Positions 39,663-52,000 of a stretch of DNA of 64,000 nucleotides are shown here, in pieces. Origin of the DNA: Calothrix brevissima NIES-22 (lineage in GTDB: Bacteria > Cyanobacteriota > Cyanobacteriia > Cyanobacteriales > Nostocaceae); assembly GCF_002367995.1 (NCBI RefSeq), contig NZ_AP018207.1, positions 2,913,083 to 2,977,082 on the forward strand, written 5' to 3'. The stretch's first letter is position 1, and every line of letters starts with the position of its first letter. The notes beneath the pieces are model-generated. The model was given only the letters and a program-made list of their open reading frames with translations. It did no database searches and was not told the DNA's origin. A program made the translations under genes and the position numbers.

Positions 39663-41675
39663 ATGGCTGTTGCAACCCAATCCCTCGAAGAATTATCTAT
39701 TAACTCGATTCGCTTTTTGGCTATTGATGCCGTAGAAAAAGCAAAATCGGGACACCCAGGGCTGCCGATGGGCGCTGCTCCAATGGCTTTTGTACTATGG
39801 GATCGCTTCCTGCGATTTAACCCCAAAAATCCCCAGTGGTTTAACCGCGATCGCTTTATCCTATCTGCTGGACATGGCTCCATGTTACAGTATGCCCTGC
39901 TGTACTTATATGGTTACGACAGCGTCACCATTGAGGATATCAAGCAATTCCGGCAGTGGGAATCCAAAACCCCCGGACACCCAGAAAACTTCGTAACTCC
40001 TGGCGTGGAAGTTACTACCGGGCCACTAGGTCAAGGCATTGCTAATGGCGTCGGTTTAGCGATCGCTGAAGCCCACCTAGCAGCTAAATATAACAAGCCC
40101 GATGCCAATATTGTTGACCATTACACCTATGTGATTTTAGGTGATGGTTGTAACATGGAAGGTGTTTCCGGTGAAGCTGCTTCCTTTGCAGGGCACTTGG
40201 GATTAGGTAAACTCATCGCTTTGTATGACGACAACCACATCTCTATTGATGGTTCTACAGATGTTGCCTTCACCGAAGATGTGTCAAAGCGCTTTGAAGC
40301 TTACGGTTGGCACGTTCTGCATGTTAAAGAAGGTAACACCGACCTAGAAGCGATCGCCAAAGCCATCGAAGAAGCAAAATCAGTGACTGACAAGCCTTCG
40401 ATGATTAAAGTCACCACCACCATCGGTTACGGTTCTCCCAACAAAGCCAACACTGCTGGCGTTCACGGTGCTGCTTTAGGTGGAGAAGAAATCGCTTTAA
40501 CTCGGAAAAATTTAGGTTGGGAATATGAACCTTTCGTAGTTCCTCAAGATGCCCTCAACCACACCCGCAAAGCAGTTGAGCGTGGTGCCGCCTACGAAGC
40601 TGAGTGGAATAAAGTCTTTGCTGATTACAAAGCTAAATATCCCCAAGAAGCAGCTGAATTTGAGCGCTACGTCAGTGGCAAATTGCCTGATGGTTGGGAT
40701 AAAGTACTCCCCACCTACACCCCTGAAGACAAAGCATTACCCACCCGCAAACATTCAGAAACCTGCTTAAACAAACTAGCAGCAGTTTTACCAGAGTTAA
40801 TTGGTGGTTCCGCCGACTTAACCCACTCCAACTTAACCGAACTCAAGGGTAAAGGCGACTTCCAAAAAGGACAATACCAAAACCCCAACATCCACTATGG
40901 TGTTCGGGAGCATGGTATGGGTGCAATTGTCAATGGTATCGCCTTGCATAATTCCGGTTTAATTCCTTACGGCGCGACCTTCCTCATCTTCTCCGATTAC
41001 ATGCGGGCACCAATCCGCTTATCTGCTTTGTCCCAAGCCGGTAGTATTTGGGTAATGACTCACGACTCCATCGGTCAAGGTGAAGACGGCCCCACCCACC
41101 AACCAATAGAAACCCTCGCTTCCCTGCGTGCTATTCCTAACCTCACAGTTCTTCGCCCCGCAGACGGAACCGAAACTTCTGGTGCATACAAAGTAGCCAT
41201 TGAAAGAGCAAAGGCAAATGCTCCTACTCTGTTAGCGTTCACCCGTCAAAACGTTCCCAACTTGGCAGGTACATCAATTGAAGGTGTTGCCAAGGGTGGA
41301 TATGTAGTAGTAGATAGCGACGGTACACCAGATATTATCCTCATTGGTACTGGTTCCGAATTAAGCCTTGCTGTTACTGCTGCTGAAAAGCTGACAGCCG
41401 AAGGTAAGAAAGTCCGTGTAGTATCCTTACCAGCATGGGATTTGTTTGAAGCACAAGATGCAGCTTACAAAGAATCTGTTCTCCCCAAAGCTGTTACCAA
41501 GCGCTTGGCTGTAGAAGCTGGTTCTAGCTTTGGCTGGCACAAGTATGTTGGTACCGAAGGTGATGTTATCAGCATCGATCGCTTTGGTGCTTCTGCTCCC
41601 GGTAACGTTTGTTTAGAGAAGTTTGGCTTTAGTGTTGATAATGTTTTAGCTCAAGCAAAAGCATTACTCGGTTAA
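39663..41675 (+). CDS. tktA: Transketolase
   Basis: 670 residues. It transfers two-carbon ketol units in the Calvin cycle and pentose phosphate pathway, using thiamine diphosphate. Visible features are [18 protein letters not shown] (N-terminal substrate site), the TPP motif [29 protein letters not shown], the middle domain with [16 protein letters not shown] (catalytic Glu) and [17 protein letters not shown], and the C-terminal domain from about 540. It has its own terminator and is probably monocistronic. Confidence 0.97.
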   Translation: MAVATQSLEELSINSIRFLAIDAVEKAKSGHPGLPMGAAPMAFVLWDRFLRFNPKNPQWFNRDRFILSAGHGSMLQYALLYLYGYDSVTIEDIKQFRQWESKTPGHPENFVTPGVEVTTGPLGQGIANGVGLAIAEAHLAAKYNKPDANIVDHYTYVILGDGCNMEGVSGEAASFAGHLGLGKLIALYDDNHISIDGSTDVAFTEDVSKRFEAYGWHVLHVKEGNTDLEAIAKAIEEAKSVTDKPSMIKVTTTIGYGSPNKANTAGVHGAALGGEEIALTRKNLGWEYEPFVVPQDALNHTRKAVERGAAYEAEWNKVFADYKAKYPQEAAEFERYVSGKLPDGWDKVLPTYTPEDKALPTRKHSETCLNKLAAVLPELIGGSADLTHSNLTELKGKGDFQKGQYQNPNIHYGVREHGMGAIVNGIALHNSGLIPYGATFLIFSDYMRAPIRLSALSQAGSIWVMTHDSIGQGEDGPTHQPIETLASLRAIPNLTVLRPADGTETSGAYKVAIERAKANAPTLLAFTRQNVPNLAGTSIEGVAKGGYVVVDSDGTPDIILIGTGSELSLAVTAAEKLTAEGKKVRVVSLPAWDLFEAQDAAYKESVLPKAVTKRLAVEAGSSFGWHKYVGTEGDVISIDRFGASAPGNVCLEKFGFSVDNVLAQAKALLG

Positions 41676-41705
41676 TTAGCAACAGAATATTCTCTTAATT
41701 TCTTT

Positions 41706-41732
41706 AGGTGGGCATCTCGCCCACCTTTTTTT
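41706..41732 (+). terminator. Intrinsic terminator of tktA
   Basis: AGGTGGGC (41706-41713) and GCCCACCT (41719-41726) form an 8 bp stem with a 5 nt loop, followed by seven T. Confidence 0.92.
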
Positions 41733-41787
41733 ATGTCGATGAGAGCTAATACCAATTCAAATAATTTTTGCTCCTAGTAAAACTACT

Positions 41788-41810
41788 AGGGCACAACAAT
41801 GTTGTGCCCT
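41788..41810. repeat. AGGGCACAACA palindrome
   Basis: AGGGCACAAC and GTTGTGCCCT form a near-perfect inverted repeat 40 bp before the stop of the minus-strand gene at 41850. It could act as its terminator but no T run is adjacent. Confidence 0.5.
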
Positions 41811-41849
41811 AAACCTTATATAGTAACTAAGTTCGAGATTTCTGTTGCT

Positions 41850-42200
41850 TTATATCCCTACTAATCTATCTAAGACAGATCTAACACGAGAATCTTCTAA
41901 CCCTGCTGCTGCCTTATAGAACAGTTCCCATTCATCATAAGTAATGTGCAAATAATATTTGTATTGATCGGCTGATGCTCTGAGCTTTTTTTTGCCATCT
42001 GGATAAGAATAAATTTTAAGATAACGTCCTCTTTTACTTGAATGGCGTACTTTTACTTTCCATTCCCGGTTATGGCTATCTCGTAAGACTGTTTTTCCTA
42101 AATCATTTCTACCATTATGACCGAATATTTTACTGATATCTTGGGCAATTTTTATACCACCTATAGTTGCATTAAAAATATCCGATATACCAAATAACAT
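41850..42200 (-). CDS. Hypothetical protein, 116 residues
   Basis: Not recognised. A good ribosome-binding site (AAGGAG, 6 nt before the ATG) supports it as a real gene. The N-terminal 30 residues are amphipathic or weakly hydrophobic (LFGISDIFNATIGGIKIAQDI), the middle is basic (EWKVKVRHSSKRGRYLKIYS, SYPDGKKKLRAS), and the end is helical. A small basic protein that could bind nucleic acid or membrane; no function is proposed. Confidence 0.65.
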   Translation of the reverse strand: MLFGISDIFNATIGGIKIAQDISKIFGHNGRNDLGKTVLRDSHNREWKVKVRHSSKRGRYLKIYSYPDGKKKLRASADQYKYYLHITYDEWELFYKAAAGLEDSRVRSVLDRLVGI

Positions 42201-42760
42201 TTTAAGCTCCTTATTAAAGTTGTAAAAGAAGGAATTAAAAACTTATACTGTGAATTCACTTGGTACTGAAGCTAAAAAAATCGTCATATAGGATTCATAT
42301 TTGATTTTTGAAATATACGTAGGGTGGGCATTACCCACCCTACAAATACTTTTTTCAGCTTATTTGTTTTTTTGATGAGATGCTACCAAATAAATACTGA
42401 ATAGAAATCAAGATTCATTAAAGTTAAAACTCTGCCAATGTAGGTGTTTGCAGTTCAGTTGCGGACAAATACATCTCCAAAACTGGATTAAGATTGCTAA
42501 CTTTTTCTCAACCACCCAAGGATAATTAAGAAAAAGATCATAGCCCTCAGATATGCCGTTTGTTTTGCCTGTTCCAGCTTTCTGGATATGTTAAACAAAG
42601 GACATACTCAAGTTAGGGAGCCTTGCATTTGTTCTAGCTTCTTTACTGTGACTAATAGACATCACTAGGTAATGGCTATGAGTCAGCACCAACATCACAG
42701 AGTTTTATATCAAGTAATATGGTCTACCTTAAAAGGGTAGTGTCTTTTGACCCGGACAGG
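42201..42760. other. Gene-poor spacer before the tRNA-like array
   Basis: About 560 bp with no supported gene. It contains a palindromic repeat (GTAGGGTGGG, 42319-42328, with CCCACCCTAC, 42334-42343) and, at its end, ACCCGGACAGGGTTGG (42750-42765), a short hairpin-forming motif repeated between the first two tRNA-like genes. Confidence 0.5.
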
Positions 42761-42764
42761 GTTG

Positions 42765-42838
42765 GGGCAGAAGGTGGATTTGAACCACCGATTTTTGGAA
42801 CCTAAATCCAACGAGCTACCAGACTGCTCTATTCCGCA
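42765..42838 (-). tRNA. tRNA-like gene, anticodon UAG (nominal Leu), no long variable arm
   Basis: The minus strand folds as a class I tRNA: acceptor TGCGGAA with TTCTGCC (first pair T-C mismatched), D arm GAGC/GCTC with GGTA in the loop, anticodon arm TTGGA-TTTAGGT-TCCAA (U33 present, anticodon UAG), T arm GGTGG-TTCAAAT-CCACC. A UAG anticodon would read the leucine codon CUA, yet normal tRNA-Leu has a long variable arm, which is absent. No CCA is encoded. It may be a decayed or plasmid/phage-type tRNA. Confidence 0.7.
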
Positions 42839-42869
42839 ATTTGTCGTCCTTTTACCCGGACAGGGTTGG

Positions 42870-42941
42870 TTGAAAGTACAGGAATCGAACCTGCAACATA
42901 TCGATTATGAGTCGATCGCTCTACCAGTGAGCTAACTTTCG
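42870..42941 (-). tRNA. tRNA-like gene, anticodon CAU (Met or Ile2)
   Basis: Minus strand: acceptor CGAAAGT with ACTTTCA (C1-A72 unpaired, a mark of initiator tRNA), D arm GCTC/GAGC with TGGTA, anticodon arm ATCGA-CTCATAA-TCGAT (anticodon CAU), T arm GCAGG-TTCGATT-CCTGT. The three G-C pairs expected in an initiator anticodon stem are missing, so it is not a standard tRNA-fMet; tRNA-Met or tRNA-Ile(CAU) remain possible. Confidence 0.75.
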
Positions 42942-42943
42942 GG

Positions 42944-43014
42944 AGTTTGATGTAGGAGTCGAACCTACGCTCAACCGTTCTTTTCGGCTTGCTCTACCAC
43001 TGAGCTAATCAAAC
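42944..43014 (-). tRNA. tRNA-like gene with aberrant anticodon loop (AAAAGAA)
   Basis: Acceptor GTTTGAT/ATCAAAC pairs perfectly; D arm GCTC/GAGC with AGTGGTA and T arm GTAGG-TTCGACT-CCTAC are normal. The anticodon stem AGCCG/CGGTT closes a loop AAAAGAA that lacks the universal U33; the nominal anticodon would be AAG. Only 2 nt separate it from the CAU gene, so the genes form a dense array. Confidence 0.7.
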
Positions 43015-43355
43015 GACGGATTAGTAACCTATTAATCTGCGGTATACGCTCAATCCAGAGGTTGACGCACCAGTCGGGTATACTGAACCCAAACTATAGC
43101 TATATTTATGTATTACTATTCCACTACTTAATGTAACATAAACTGATAATTTTAGCTGGCTGTTACTCAAGAAAATTAGCAGATGCGAAATGCTACCCAT
43201 TCTATAGGTAGCAATTTCTAATATTCTCTAGCTAGAAGGTCAGGCGATAAATCACACAACGAGGGCATGAAAAAATCTCTTCCCTAGCCCCTAGTCCCTA
43301 ACCTCTAGCCCCTTAATTGAGGCAGGATGAGCGCTAACCCACCCAGCTACATGAA
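43015..43355. other. Spacer between the tRNA-like array and nifH
   Basis: No gene seen. It includes two GGTATAC motifs (about 43041 and 43077) and GGGTATACTGAACCC, which can form a T-arm-like hairpin; this may be a further tRNA fragment but no acceptor partner was found. The array promoter should lie here. Confidence 0.4.
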
Positions 43356-45833
<2,478 letters not shown>

Positions 45834-46250
45834 ATGGAAGCTAAAAAATACAAAATTGATTACAAATTTCATTCAATTCATATTGAGGCAGAATCATTAA
45901 GCAGAAAAGCTTATTATTATAAAATTTCTGGGGAGTTATGTCATAATAGCGGGTTTGTAAATTCAATTGCTGAGGCGGAACAGGAAGCCAAAGCAAAGAT
46001 TGATGAAAAGTTTCATCTCATAGAAAACAAAGCAGCATTACATCGATATTGTGTGATGCGCGATTTTGAAAGTTTTATTGAGTTATTAAAGCAACAACAG
46101 GAAATACCCCAAGAGATAACTTATCAAGTCGCTTCTAATCTAACCTTAGCTTCTACTTTAAAATCTTTTAGTAAAGAATCACCAAGTGCTGATACCAATA
46201 AATCAGTAGAGGTTAATGGAGAGATTAGCATAGATAACTTACAACAATAA
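45834..46250 (+). CDS. Hypothetical protein, 138 residues
   Basis: Not recognised. It has an N-terminal beta-rich part (YKIDYKFHSIHIEAESL, YYYKISGELCH), a helical middle (AEAEQEAKAKIDEKFHLIE) and a polar, serine/threonine-rich tail. Codon use is AT-rich. No strong ribosome-binding site is seen before the ATG. It may belong to the lineage-specific set; no neighbour hints at its job. Confidence 0.55.
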   Translation: MEAKKYKIDYKFHSIHIEAESLSRKAYYYKISGELCHNSGFVNSIAEAEQEAKAKIDEKFHLIENKAALHRYCVMRDFESFIELLKQQQEIPQEITYQVASNLTLASTLKSFSKESPSADTNKSVEVNGEISIDNLQQ

Positions 46251-46310
46251 TTAGTTGTTAGTTGTCATGTTTCTTTAAGTAGTTTGGTTTTTTGATGCTA
46301 ACTTACTTAA

Positions 46311-46820
46311 CTAAAATGTTGGCTGCATTATCTTTGTTAGAAGGCGAGCTTCGAGAGTCCATAGATTATTGCATAACCCCACATCTGGTATTTCAAATTC
46401 TAATGGATGGGGTGGTGACTGTAACATTGAAGGTAAAACTTGATTTTGGGCTTCAACTAAGCTAACTATCCAAGGAAGAAAATCTAAAATTTCTCTTGGT
46501 AATACCGTTAGCTCAAAGTTCCATAACAAATTCAGTCCTCGGGATTTCTGCGACTTTTTCCCCATCATGAATTGCAGAGCACTTTTATTAATAGCTAATC
46601 GCAATATGAACGGGCATAATGGGTTAAATTCATCTGGTGCTGTATAAGCGTAGATATTTACATAATTCAGTTGTTGCCTCTCATCCATCCAAGAGGCAAT
46701 AGGAGAATTACTACTATAGGATATACTACTGATGCTGACTGATGTTTTCATTGCAGCAGCAAACAGAGAGTAAAATTCACGCCTGATTTCGCTAACAATG
46801 TGTTTTGCTTCTGGGGTCAT
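46311..46820 (-). CDS. Hypothetical protein, 169 residues
   Basis: Not recognised. A mixed alpha/beta protein with no signal peptide or membrane segment; phrases such as LNLLWNFELTVLPREILDFL and IVSLVEAQNQVLPS suggest a globular fold of a cyanobacterial-specific family. It is convergent with the hypothetical gene upstream and lies 119 bp beyond trxA on the same strand. Confidence 0.6.
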   Translation of the reverse strand: MTPEAKHIVSEIRREFYSLFAAAMKTSVSISSISYSSNSPIASWMDERQQLNYVNIYAYTAPDEFNPLCPFILRLAINKSALQFMMGKKSQKSRGLNLLWNFELTVLPREILDFLPWIVSLVEAQNQVLPSMLQSPPHPLEFEIPDVGLCNNLWTLEARLLTKIMQPTF

Positions 46821-46939
46821 GGTTAGTACATCTAAGTTATTATGTAGATTGTATATATAAGAGGGTTTTGAAGATTAATAGAATTATGTGTAAGTGTCTC
46901 CCAAAAAATGGGAGAGGGGCGAATATTTTGAAAAACAAG

Positions 46940-47272
46940 TTAAAGCAGTTTCCCAACTGCTTTGCTAAATTGCTCGTAAGGAGAAACGCCAACAATAGTT
47001 TCTACTAACTCCCCAGCTTTAAAAATTAAAACTGCGGGAATACTGCGAAGACCAAATTGTTTGAATAAAGGTTTGTTGTTATCCACATCTACCTTAACAA
47101 CTTTGGCACGATCTTTGTATTCTTGGGCGAGTTGTTCCATTAATGGCGCAACCAGACGACAAGGGCCACACCAAGTAGCTGTAAAGTCAACTACAACAAT
47201 TTTCTCATTACCTAAAAGCGCCTCAAATTCCTCTCCTTGAATATAAGAAACGAGTTCAGTGTTAGTAGACAT
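46940..47272 (-). CDS. trxA: Thioredoxin
   Basis: 110 residues with the canonical active site TWCGPCRLVAP and the cis-proline segment SIPAVLIFKAG. It should reduce disulfides of target enzymes, among them probably PRK and PedR elsewhere in this window. The N-terminus (STNTELVSYIQGEEFEALLG) is shorter and more divergent than the main m-type protein, so it may be a secondary thioredoxin. GGAGG upstream of the ATG supports the start. Confidence 0.95.
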   Translation of the reverse strand: MSTNTELVSYIQGEEFEALLGNEKIVVVDFTATWCGPCRLVAPLMEQLAQEYKDRAKVVKVDVDNNKPLFKQFGLRSIPAVLIFKAGELVETIVGVSPYEQFSKAVGKLL

Positions 47273-47426
47273 TTTTTAATTCCTCCAGATTAAACTAAAA
47301 TTTCAAAAAATTTTGGCCCTATCATAGCCAATGAATATTCAATATCTTACCGATAAATGGATACAAAAATTTTCATCAATTCAAGGTGATGAAGAATAGC
47401 TAGCTATATAGAGCTAAAATTGTTGA

Positions 47427-47457
47427 GAAAAAAGGCTCAAGCAGAAATGCTTGAGCC
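47427..47457 (-). terminator. Intrinsic terminator of the RRM protein gene
   Basis: GGCTCAAGCA (47434-47443), loop GAAA, TGCTTGAGCC (47448-47457); on the minus strand it is followed by TTTTTTCTC. It is a 10 bp perfect stem. Confidence 0.92.
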
Positions 47458-47499
47458 GCATAACATATCAAGTTAATTAATTGCCTAAATTACTGTATT

Positions 47500-47802
47500 T
47501 TAGTAACGGTTCCGTGCGCCATAATTGCCACGATTACCACCAAAGGAACCGCCTCTATCTTCTTTGGGTTTAGCCTTATTTACTTTTAAGTCTCTTCCCA
47601 TCCACTCTGCACCATCAAGGGCTTCAATGGCTGCAGTTTCTTCAGCATCGGTACCCATTTCCACAAAACCAAAGCCGCGCAGACGACCTGTTTCTCTATC
47701 AGTAGGTAGCTGAACACGCTTTACAGAACCATATTCCGCAAATACGGCATTCAAAGTAGCTTCTGTAACTTCGTAGGAAAGATTGCCTATATAAACTGAC
47801 AT
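47500..47802 (-). CDS. RRM-type RNA-binding protein
   Basis: 100 residues: one RRM domain with RNP2 VYIGNL (3-8) and RNP1 LRGFGFVEM (about 42-50), then a short glycine/arginine-rich tail (GGSFGGNRGNYGARN). This is the Rbp family of cyanobacteria, many members of which are cold-induced and bind mRNA, some targeting photosystem mRNAs to the thylakoid. The leader shares a 15 nt element with another small gene at 48.7 kb. Confidence 0.93.
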   Translation of the reverse strand: MSVYIGNLSYEVTEATLNAVFAEYGSVKRVQLPTDRETGRLRGFGFVEMGTDAEETAAIEALDGAEWMGRDLKVNKAKPKEDRGGSFGGNRGNYGARNRY

Positions 47803-47826
47803 AGATTGTCTCCGAAATTGTAAATG

Positions 47827-47841
47827 TGTAGAGATTTAGAT
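47827..47841 (-). promoter_or_regulatory. 15 nt leader element shared with the gene at 48526
   Basis: On the minus strand ATCTAAATCTCTACA stands 24 nt before the rbp start codon. The identical 15-mer is at 48748-48762, also 24 nt before the start of the small gene there. Confidence 0.5.
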
Positions 47842-47977
47842 TTCGGAGAAAAGTTTGTAAATACCAAAAACAAAAAGCCTGTCAATACTAAAAACAAAAG
47901 CTGTTAACCGAATTAATTCTCAATTTTTATTATGACATACAAATTAGGTTTTAGGTAAAAAATGGCAAAAAATAATA

Positions 47978-48196
47978 TTAGCTGACTAATTCAACTAAAG
48001 CGTCTCCGTGAAACCTGACTACGCATGAGACTAAGCAGCCGCGATAATGTTCAGATGTAAATACTGAGAGTGTAATATTGCTCTGGCCTGAATCTAAAAT
48101 TTGCTTGACTTTGCAGATTTGCCGTTTATTTTTGCAGTAGGCAATGATGCGATCGCCTGCTTTGACATCCAGTGCTTTAATTTTCAAGTTCTCCAA
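47978..48196 (-). CDS. Small hypothetical protein, 72 residues
   Basis: Not recognised. The beta-rich sequence (IKALDVKAGDRIIAYCKNKR, ICKVKQILDSGQSNITLSVF) with two Cys pairs resembles a small SH3-like barrel. The frame starts at a TTG and GGAG lies so close that the TTG at 48187 is an alternative start. A palindrome AATAGATCTAA-N4-TTAGATCTATT lies just upstream (about 48207-48232) and may be regulatory. Confidence 0.6.
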   Translation of the reverse strand: MENLKIKALDVKAGDRIIAYCKNKRQICKVKQILDSGQSNITLSVFTSEHYRGCLVSCVVRFHGDALVELVS

Positions 48197-48349
48197 ACTC
48201 CTACAGTAATAGATCTAAACCGTTAGATCTATTGTTTTTTGATCTAATTTTTCTTGGCTTTACTTGTGAAATCTATTGCATCAATTTTTTACTAAATTTT
48301 TCACTATTTTCATAGTAACATGATTTTAAATTTGCAGCTTATACTCATT

Positions 48350-48424
48350 AATATATAGATATATTTTAGAGGTAATGGCACTGCCATACCCCTACCATCT
48401 GTCGCCTGCTTTTTTTAAATTGAT
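48350..48424 (-). repeat. GGCATGGCAYTGCC repeat element, degenerate copy D
   Basis: AATATATAGATATATTTTAGA, the core GGTAATGGCACTGCC and CCCCTACCATCTGTCGCCTG match copy A at 32051-32146 in order, with a diverged left half. Confidence 0.65.
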
Positions 48425-48525
48425 AGAAGAAAATTAAAAACTAAAAGAATGGGCAGATTGCAGAAATCAGTAAAATTGAAATTTTCGCTAATTATTACTG
48501 AATTATCTATTTTTGGGGGTTTAAG

Positions 48526-48723
48526 TTAACTGGAAGTAGCAGCAAGTTGTAGTTGCACCCACAATTCTTTTTTCCATTTCAGCGTTAAAATTTTTGGATC
48601 TGTAATTCCCAAGGCTTTTAAGCAATTAGTTATGTCTTTTTTGCTTAATGAGTTTGGTTCTACTTCTGAAGCAATAAAGCGAGCAAAAGTAGGTGAGACA
48701 AATGTAGGTATTTGTAAATTCAT
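48526..48723 (-). CDS. Small hypothetical protein, 65 residues
   Basis: Not recognised. GGGAGG 5 nt before the ATG is a strong ribosome-binding site, so I accept the gene. The sequence has a helical, charged middle (LSKKDITNCLKALGITDPKI) and a tryptophan-rich end (LKWKKELWVQLQLA). Its leader carries the 15-mer also found before rbp (48748-48762), so it may be co-regulated with it. Confidence 0.65.
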   Translation of the reverse strand: MNLQIPTFVSPTFARFIASEVEPNSLSKKDITNCLKALGITDPKILTLKWKKELWVQLQLAATSS

Positions 48724-48747
48724 CTAGTCCTCCCAAATCTAATAGAT

Positions 48748-48762
48748 TGTAGAGATTTAGAT
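48748..48762 (-). promoter_or_regulatory. 15 nt leader element, second copy
   Basis: ATCTAAATCTCTACA on the minus strand, identical to the copy in the rbp leader. Each copy is followed upstream by a CGGA-like stretch. Confidence 0.5.
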
Positions 48763-49092
48763 CCGGAAAGGTGTTACGAGCTGATTAACATGGCCGAAAA
48801 TATTTCTCATTGCTCTAAACATAACACTTGAATCTGTAATGAGATTTGGGCAAGGCTAGAGGTTGTGATAAACATCGGTACATATCTTTGTACGCTTTGC
48901 TAGCAGATGATTGTGGCTATCAATTCCATCTGAAAAAGTTAATTATTATCTAGGGAAAATTGACTTTAGCTGGCGTCGCGTAATACAAATATAACGCAAT
49001 ATTAGGATTTAATGTGTATTACACAAACTACAAAAAAGCTTTTTCTTTATATAACTTTGTATTTCTTGATATTTTTCTCTGAACTTAGAGAT
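48763..49092. other. Spacer between the 65-residue gene and the hybrid kinase
   Basis: About 330 bp with no supported gene and no clear terminator for the kinase gene. It should hold the promoter of the small gene. Confidence 0.35.
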
Positions 49093-52000
49093 CTATACAC
49101 CAGTCTGAATTACTCGAACAACCGCTTCTAACAAGACTTCTGGCTCTACTGGCTTAGGTAGATGCAGTTGAAACCCAGCAGCTAAAGCTTGATTGCGATC
49201 GCACTCGCTAGCGTAAGCAGTTAGCGCAATAGCAGGAATTGTCCCTCCTTGGGCTGGCGAAAGTTGTCGTAATTGTCGGATTAGCTTGTAGCCATCCATT
49301 TCTGGCATACCAATATCACACAGCAGTAGATCTGGGAGGAATTGCGGCAAAATATTTAATGCTTCGGTGGCGGAAGTAGCTACGGTGATATCTGCGCCAT
49401 GCTGGGTGAGAATAAATTCTGCTAAATAACCCATATCAGCTTCATCGTCTACAACCAAAATCCGCAAGCCTGTTAAATTTACAGGTAAGCGGGAAGGTTC
49501 ATTGTCTGGAGATGATTCCGGCTCAATGCTGGTTGCTGGTAACAAAACTGTAAATGTTGCGCCTAAACCCTCGCCTTGACTTTGGGCTTCTACCGTACCC
49601 CCATGTAGCTCGACAATTTGACGAACGATCGCCAAACCTAACCCCAATCCGCCAAATCTACGGGTTGTACTGCTATCAGCTTGGCGAAAATACTCAAATA
49701 CATGCGGTAGAAAGTCAGCATTGATACCTTTGCCATTATCAATGACTTGAATTTGCACTTGCTTACCGATTTCTGCTAACTTCACTTCTACTCGTCCGCC
49801 TTCTGGTGTAAATTTAATGGCATTGGAGAGTAAATTCCAGAAGACTTGTTGCAAGCGATTGGCGTCGCCAAATACGGTTTGCTTGCCTGGTTGCAAAATT
49901 GTTTGAATTTGAATAGATTTGCTATTGGCGGCTAACTGTACTGTTTCTATCGCGCCGGCAATCACTTCAATTAGGTTTACTGGCGCAGTCTGAAGACTGA
50001 GTTTACCCCGTAACATCCGGGAAATATCGAGCAAATCTTCAATCAGTTGGGCTTGGAGTTTGGCGTTGCGCTCGATTGTTTCTAAGGCTTGCTGGGCTTT
50101 TGTGGGGGTTAATTTTTGCGTTTGCAGTAACTTTGTCCAGCCTAAAATGGGATTGAGGGGCGATCGCAATTCGTGAGATAGTACTGCGAGAAACTCATCT
50201 TTTACTCGGTTGGCTTGTTCCGCCTCAGCTCTTGCTTGACGTTCGGCTTCATATAACTGAGCGCGGGAAATGGCTTGAGCGCATTGACGACTAATTGCCA
50301 AAATAAATTCGCGATCGTCTGCGGTGAGTTGTTTATACTCTGGGAAATTCAGCGACATTCCACCCACCGATCTACCTTCAGCCACTAGGGGTAGAGACAT
50401 CCAAGCACATGTATCATATTTGCTGTAATTTTCTGCTAAATGAGGATAGCGGCTAACTCTTTGGGCTACGGTTTCCATCCACAGTGGCTCTCCTGTTCTG
50501 ATGGCTTCGGTTAAGGGAGCAGCAGTATTCATGGAAAATCGCCGCCAAGCTTCTGACAAGTCACTTTCATAGCCAACAGCTTTCACAAGTTCTAGCTCGG
50601 TTCCATCTTCGCTAACTAGCACTACCATTGCAGAAGTAGCTTTTAATACAGCCATGCTTTGTTCTACAATTACTTCCACCACTTGCACCGGAGTCAGGGA
50701 TTGAGAAAGGGCAGCTGTAACTGTTTGCAAGCGGGCGGTGCGATCGGCGGCGGTTTCGGCGGCTTGTCTAGCTTGTTGGGCTTGTTGATAAAGACGCGCA
50801 TTATCAATAGCGATCGCAGCTCGTCGCGCTAAATCTTCGGCTAAAGTCAAGTCTTTTTGGGTGTAATGACGAGGAGATTCGGTAAATACGAAGGAAATAC
50901 TGCCAAATACTTTTTCTTGCGTTTTTAAAGGGGCAATAATGCAGGATTTTAAGCCGAATCCGCGTAAGAGTTGTAAATATTCAGCATCGGCAATAGCTGC
51001 TGTTAACTGTTCATCGGTAATTTGGGTAACAATTTCACTGTTTCCCGTTTGCATTACCTGAGAAATACCATAGCAATCATCCAATTTTCGCGGATAGCGT
51101 TGAGCTAATTCCCAGCCCATCTGAACCTTTTGCGGATCGATATGGGCAACGGCGACACGGCTGATGCTGTTATCTTCATTGAGTAAATCGACACTACACC
51201 AATCGGCAAAGTAGGGTACGGCTAAATCGGCAACGCTTTGCAGGGTTTGTTGGTAATCTAAGGAAGAAGCCAGTACTGCACTTACTTCGGCTAAAAAAGC
51301 TGACTGTTGTTGGGCGGCTTCGGCGGCGGCGCGGGCTACTTGTTCTCTTACTAGTTGTACTCGTTTTTCTTCAGCCTGTTGGCGATCGCGTAACGCTGCT
51401 TGCTGCTCGGTAATATCAAAAAATGAGGCGACAACGGCGTAAGGCTGATTGCTATTGACAGGGAATAGGGGGCGGGTATTGATGGAAATCCAAGTTAAAC
51501 TGGCGTCTGGTTTGTGAATACCCATGATGACATTAGTTTGCGCCTCCCCAGTGCGTAAAGTTACCATCGATGGATGCATTTCGCCAGGGAAAGGAGAACC
51601 ATCTTCATAAACAGCTCGCCAGCGCGGATCGAGAGATGTACGCCCCATCATTTGATCGGCTGTTAAGCCTAAAATTTTCTCTGCACTGGGATTACAGGTA
51701 AAAATTTCTCCATCAGCGTACTGTAAGACAATACCCTCAGCCGCCGCTTCAATTACCGTACGATAACGTTCTTGGGATTCTTGCAGGGCTGCTTCTACCT
51801 GCTGGCGTTCGGTAATATCAGTAACAGCAGCAATGACGCTAATAATTTCCCCGGCGGCATTAAATAAAGGTGAAGCATTAATTGATAAAATCGAAGTTGT
51901 ACCATCTGCATGGGCGATCGCGTGTTCCACTCCATATACAGCTTCCCCAGTTTGCATCACCCGCACAAAAGGTAGTTCAGCTTCGGGAAAAGGTTGCCCT

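Noticed and set aside
42747-42935. 62-residue plus-strand frame
   Set aside because: It runs through two tRNA-like genes on the other strand.
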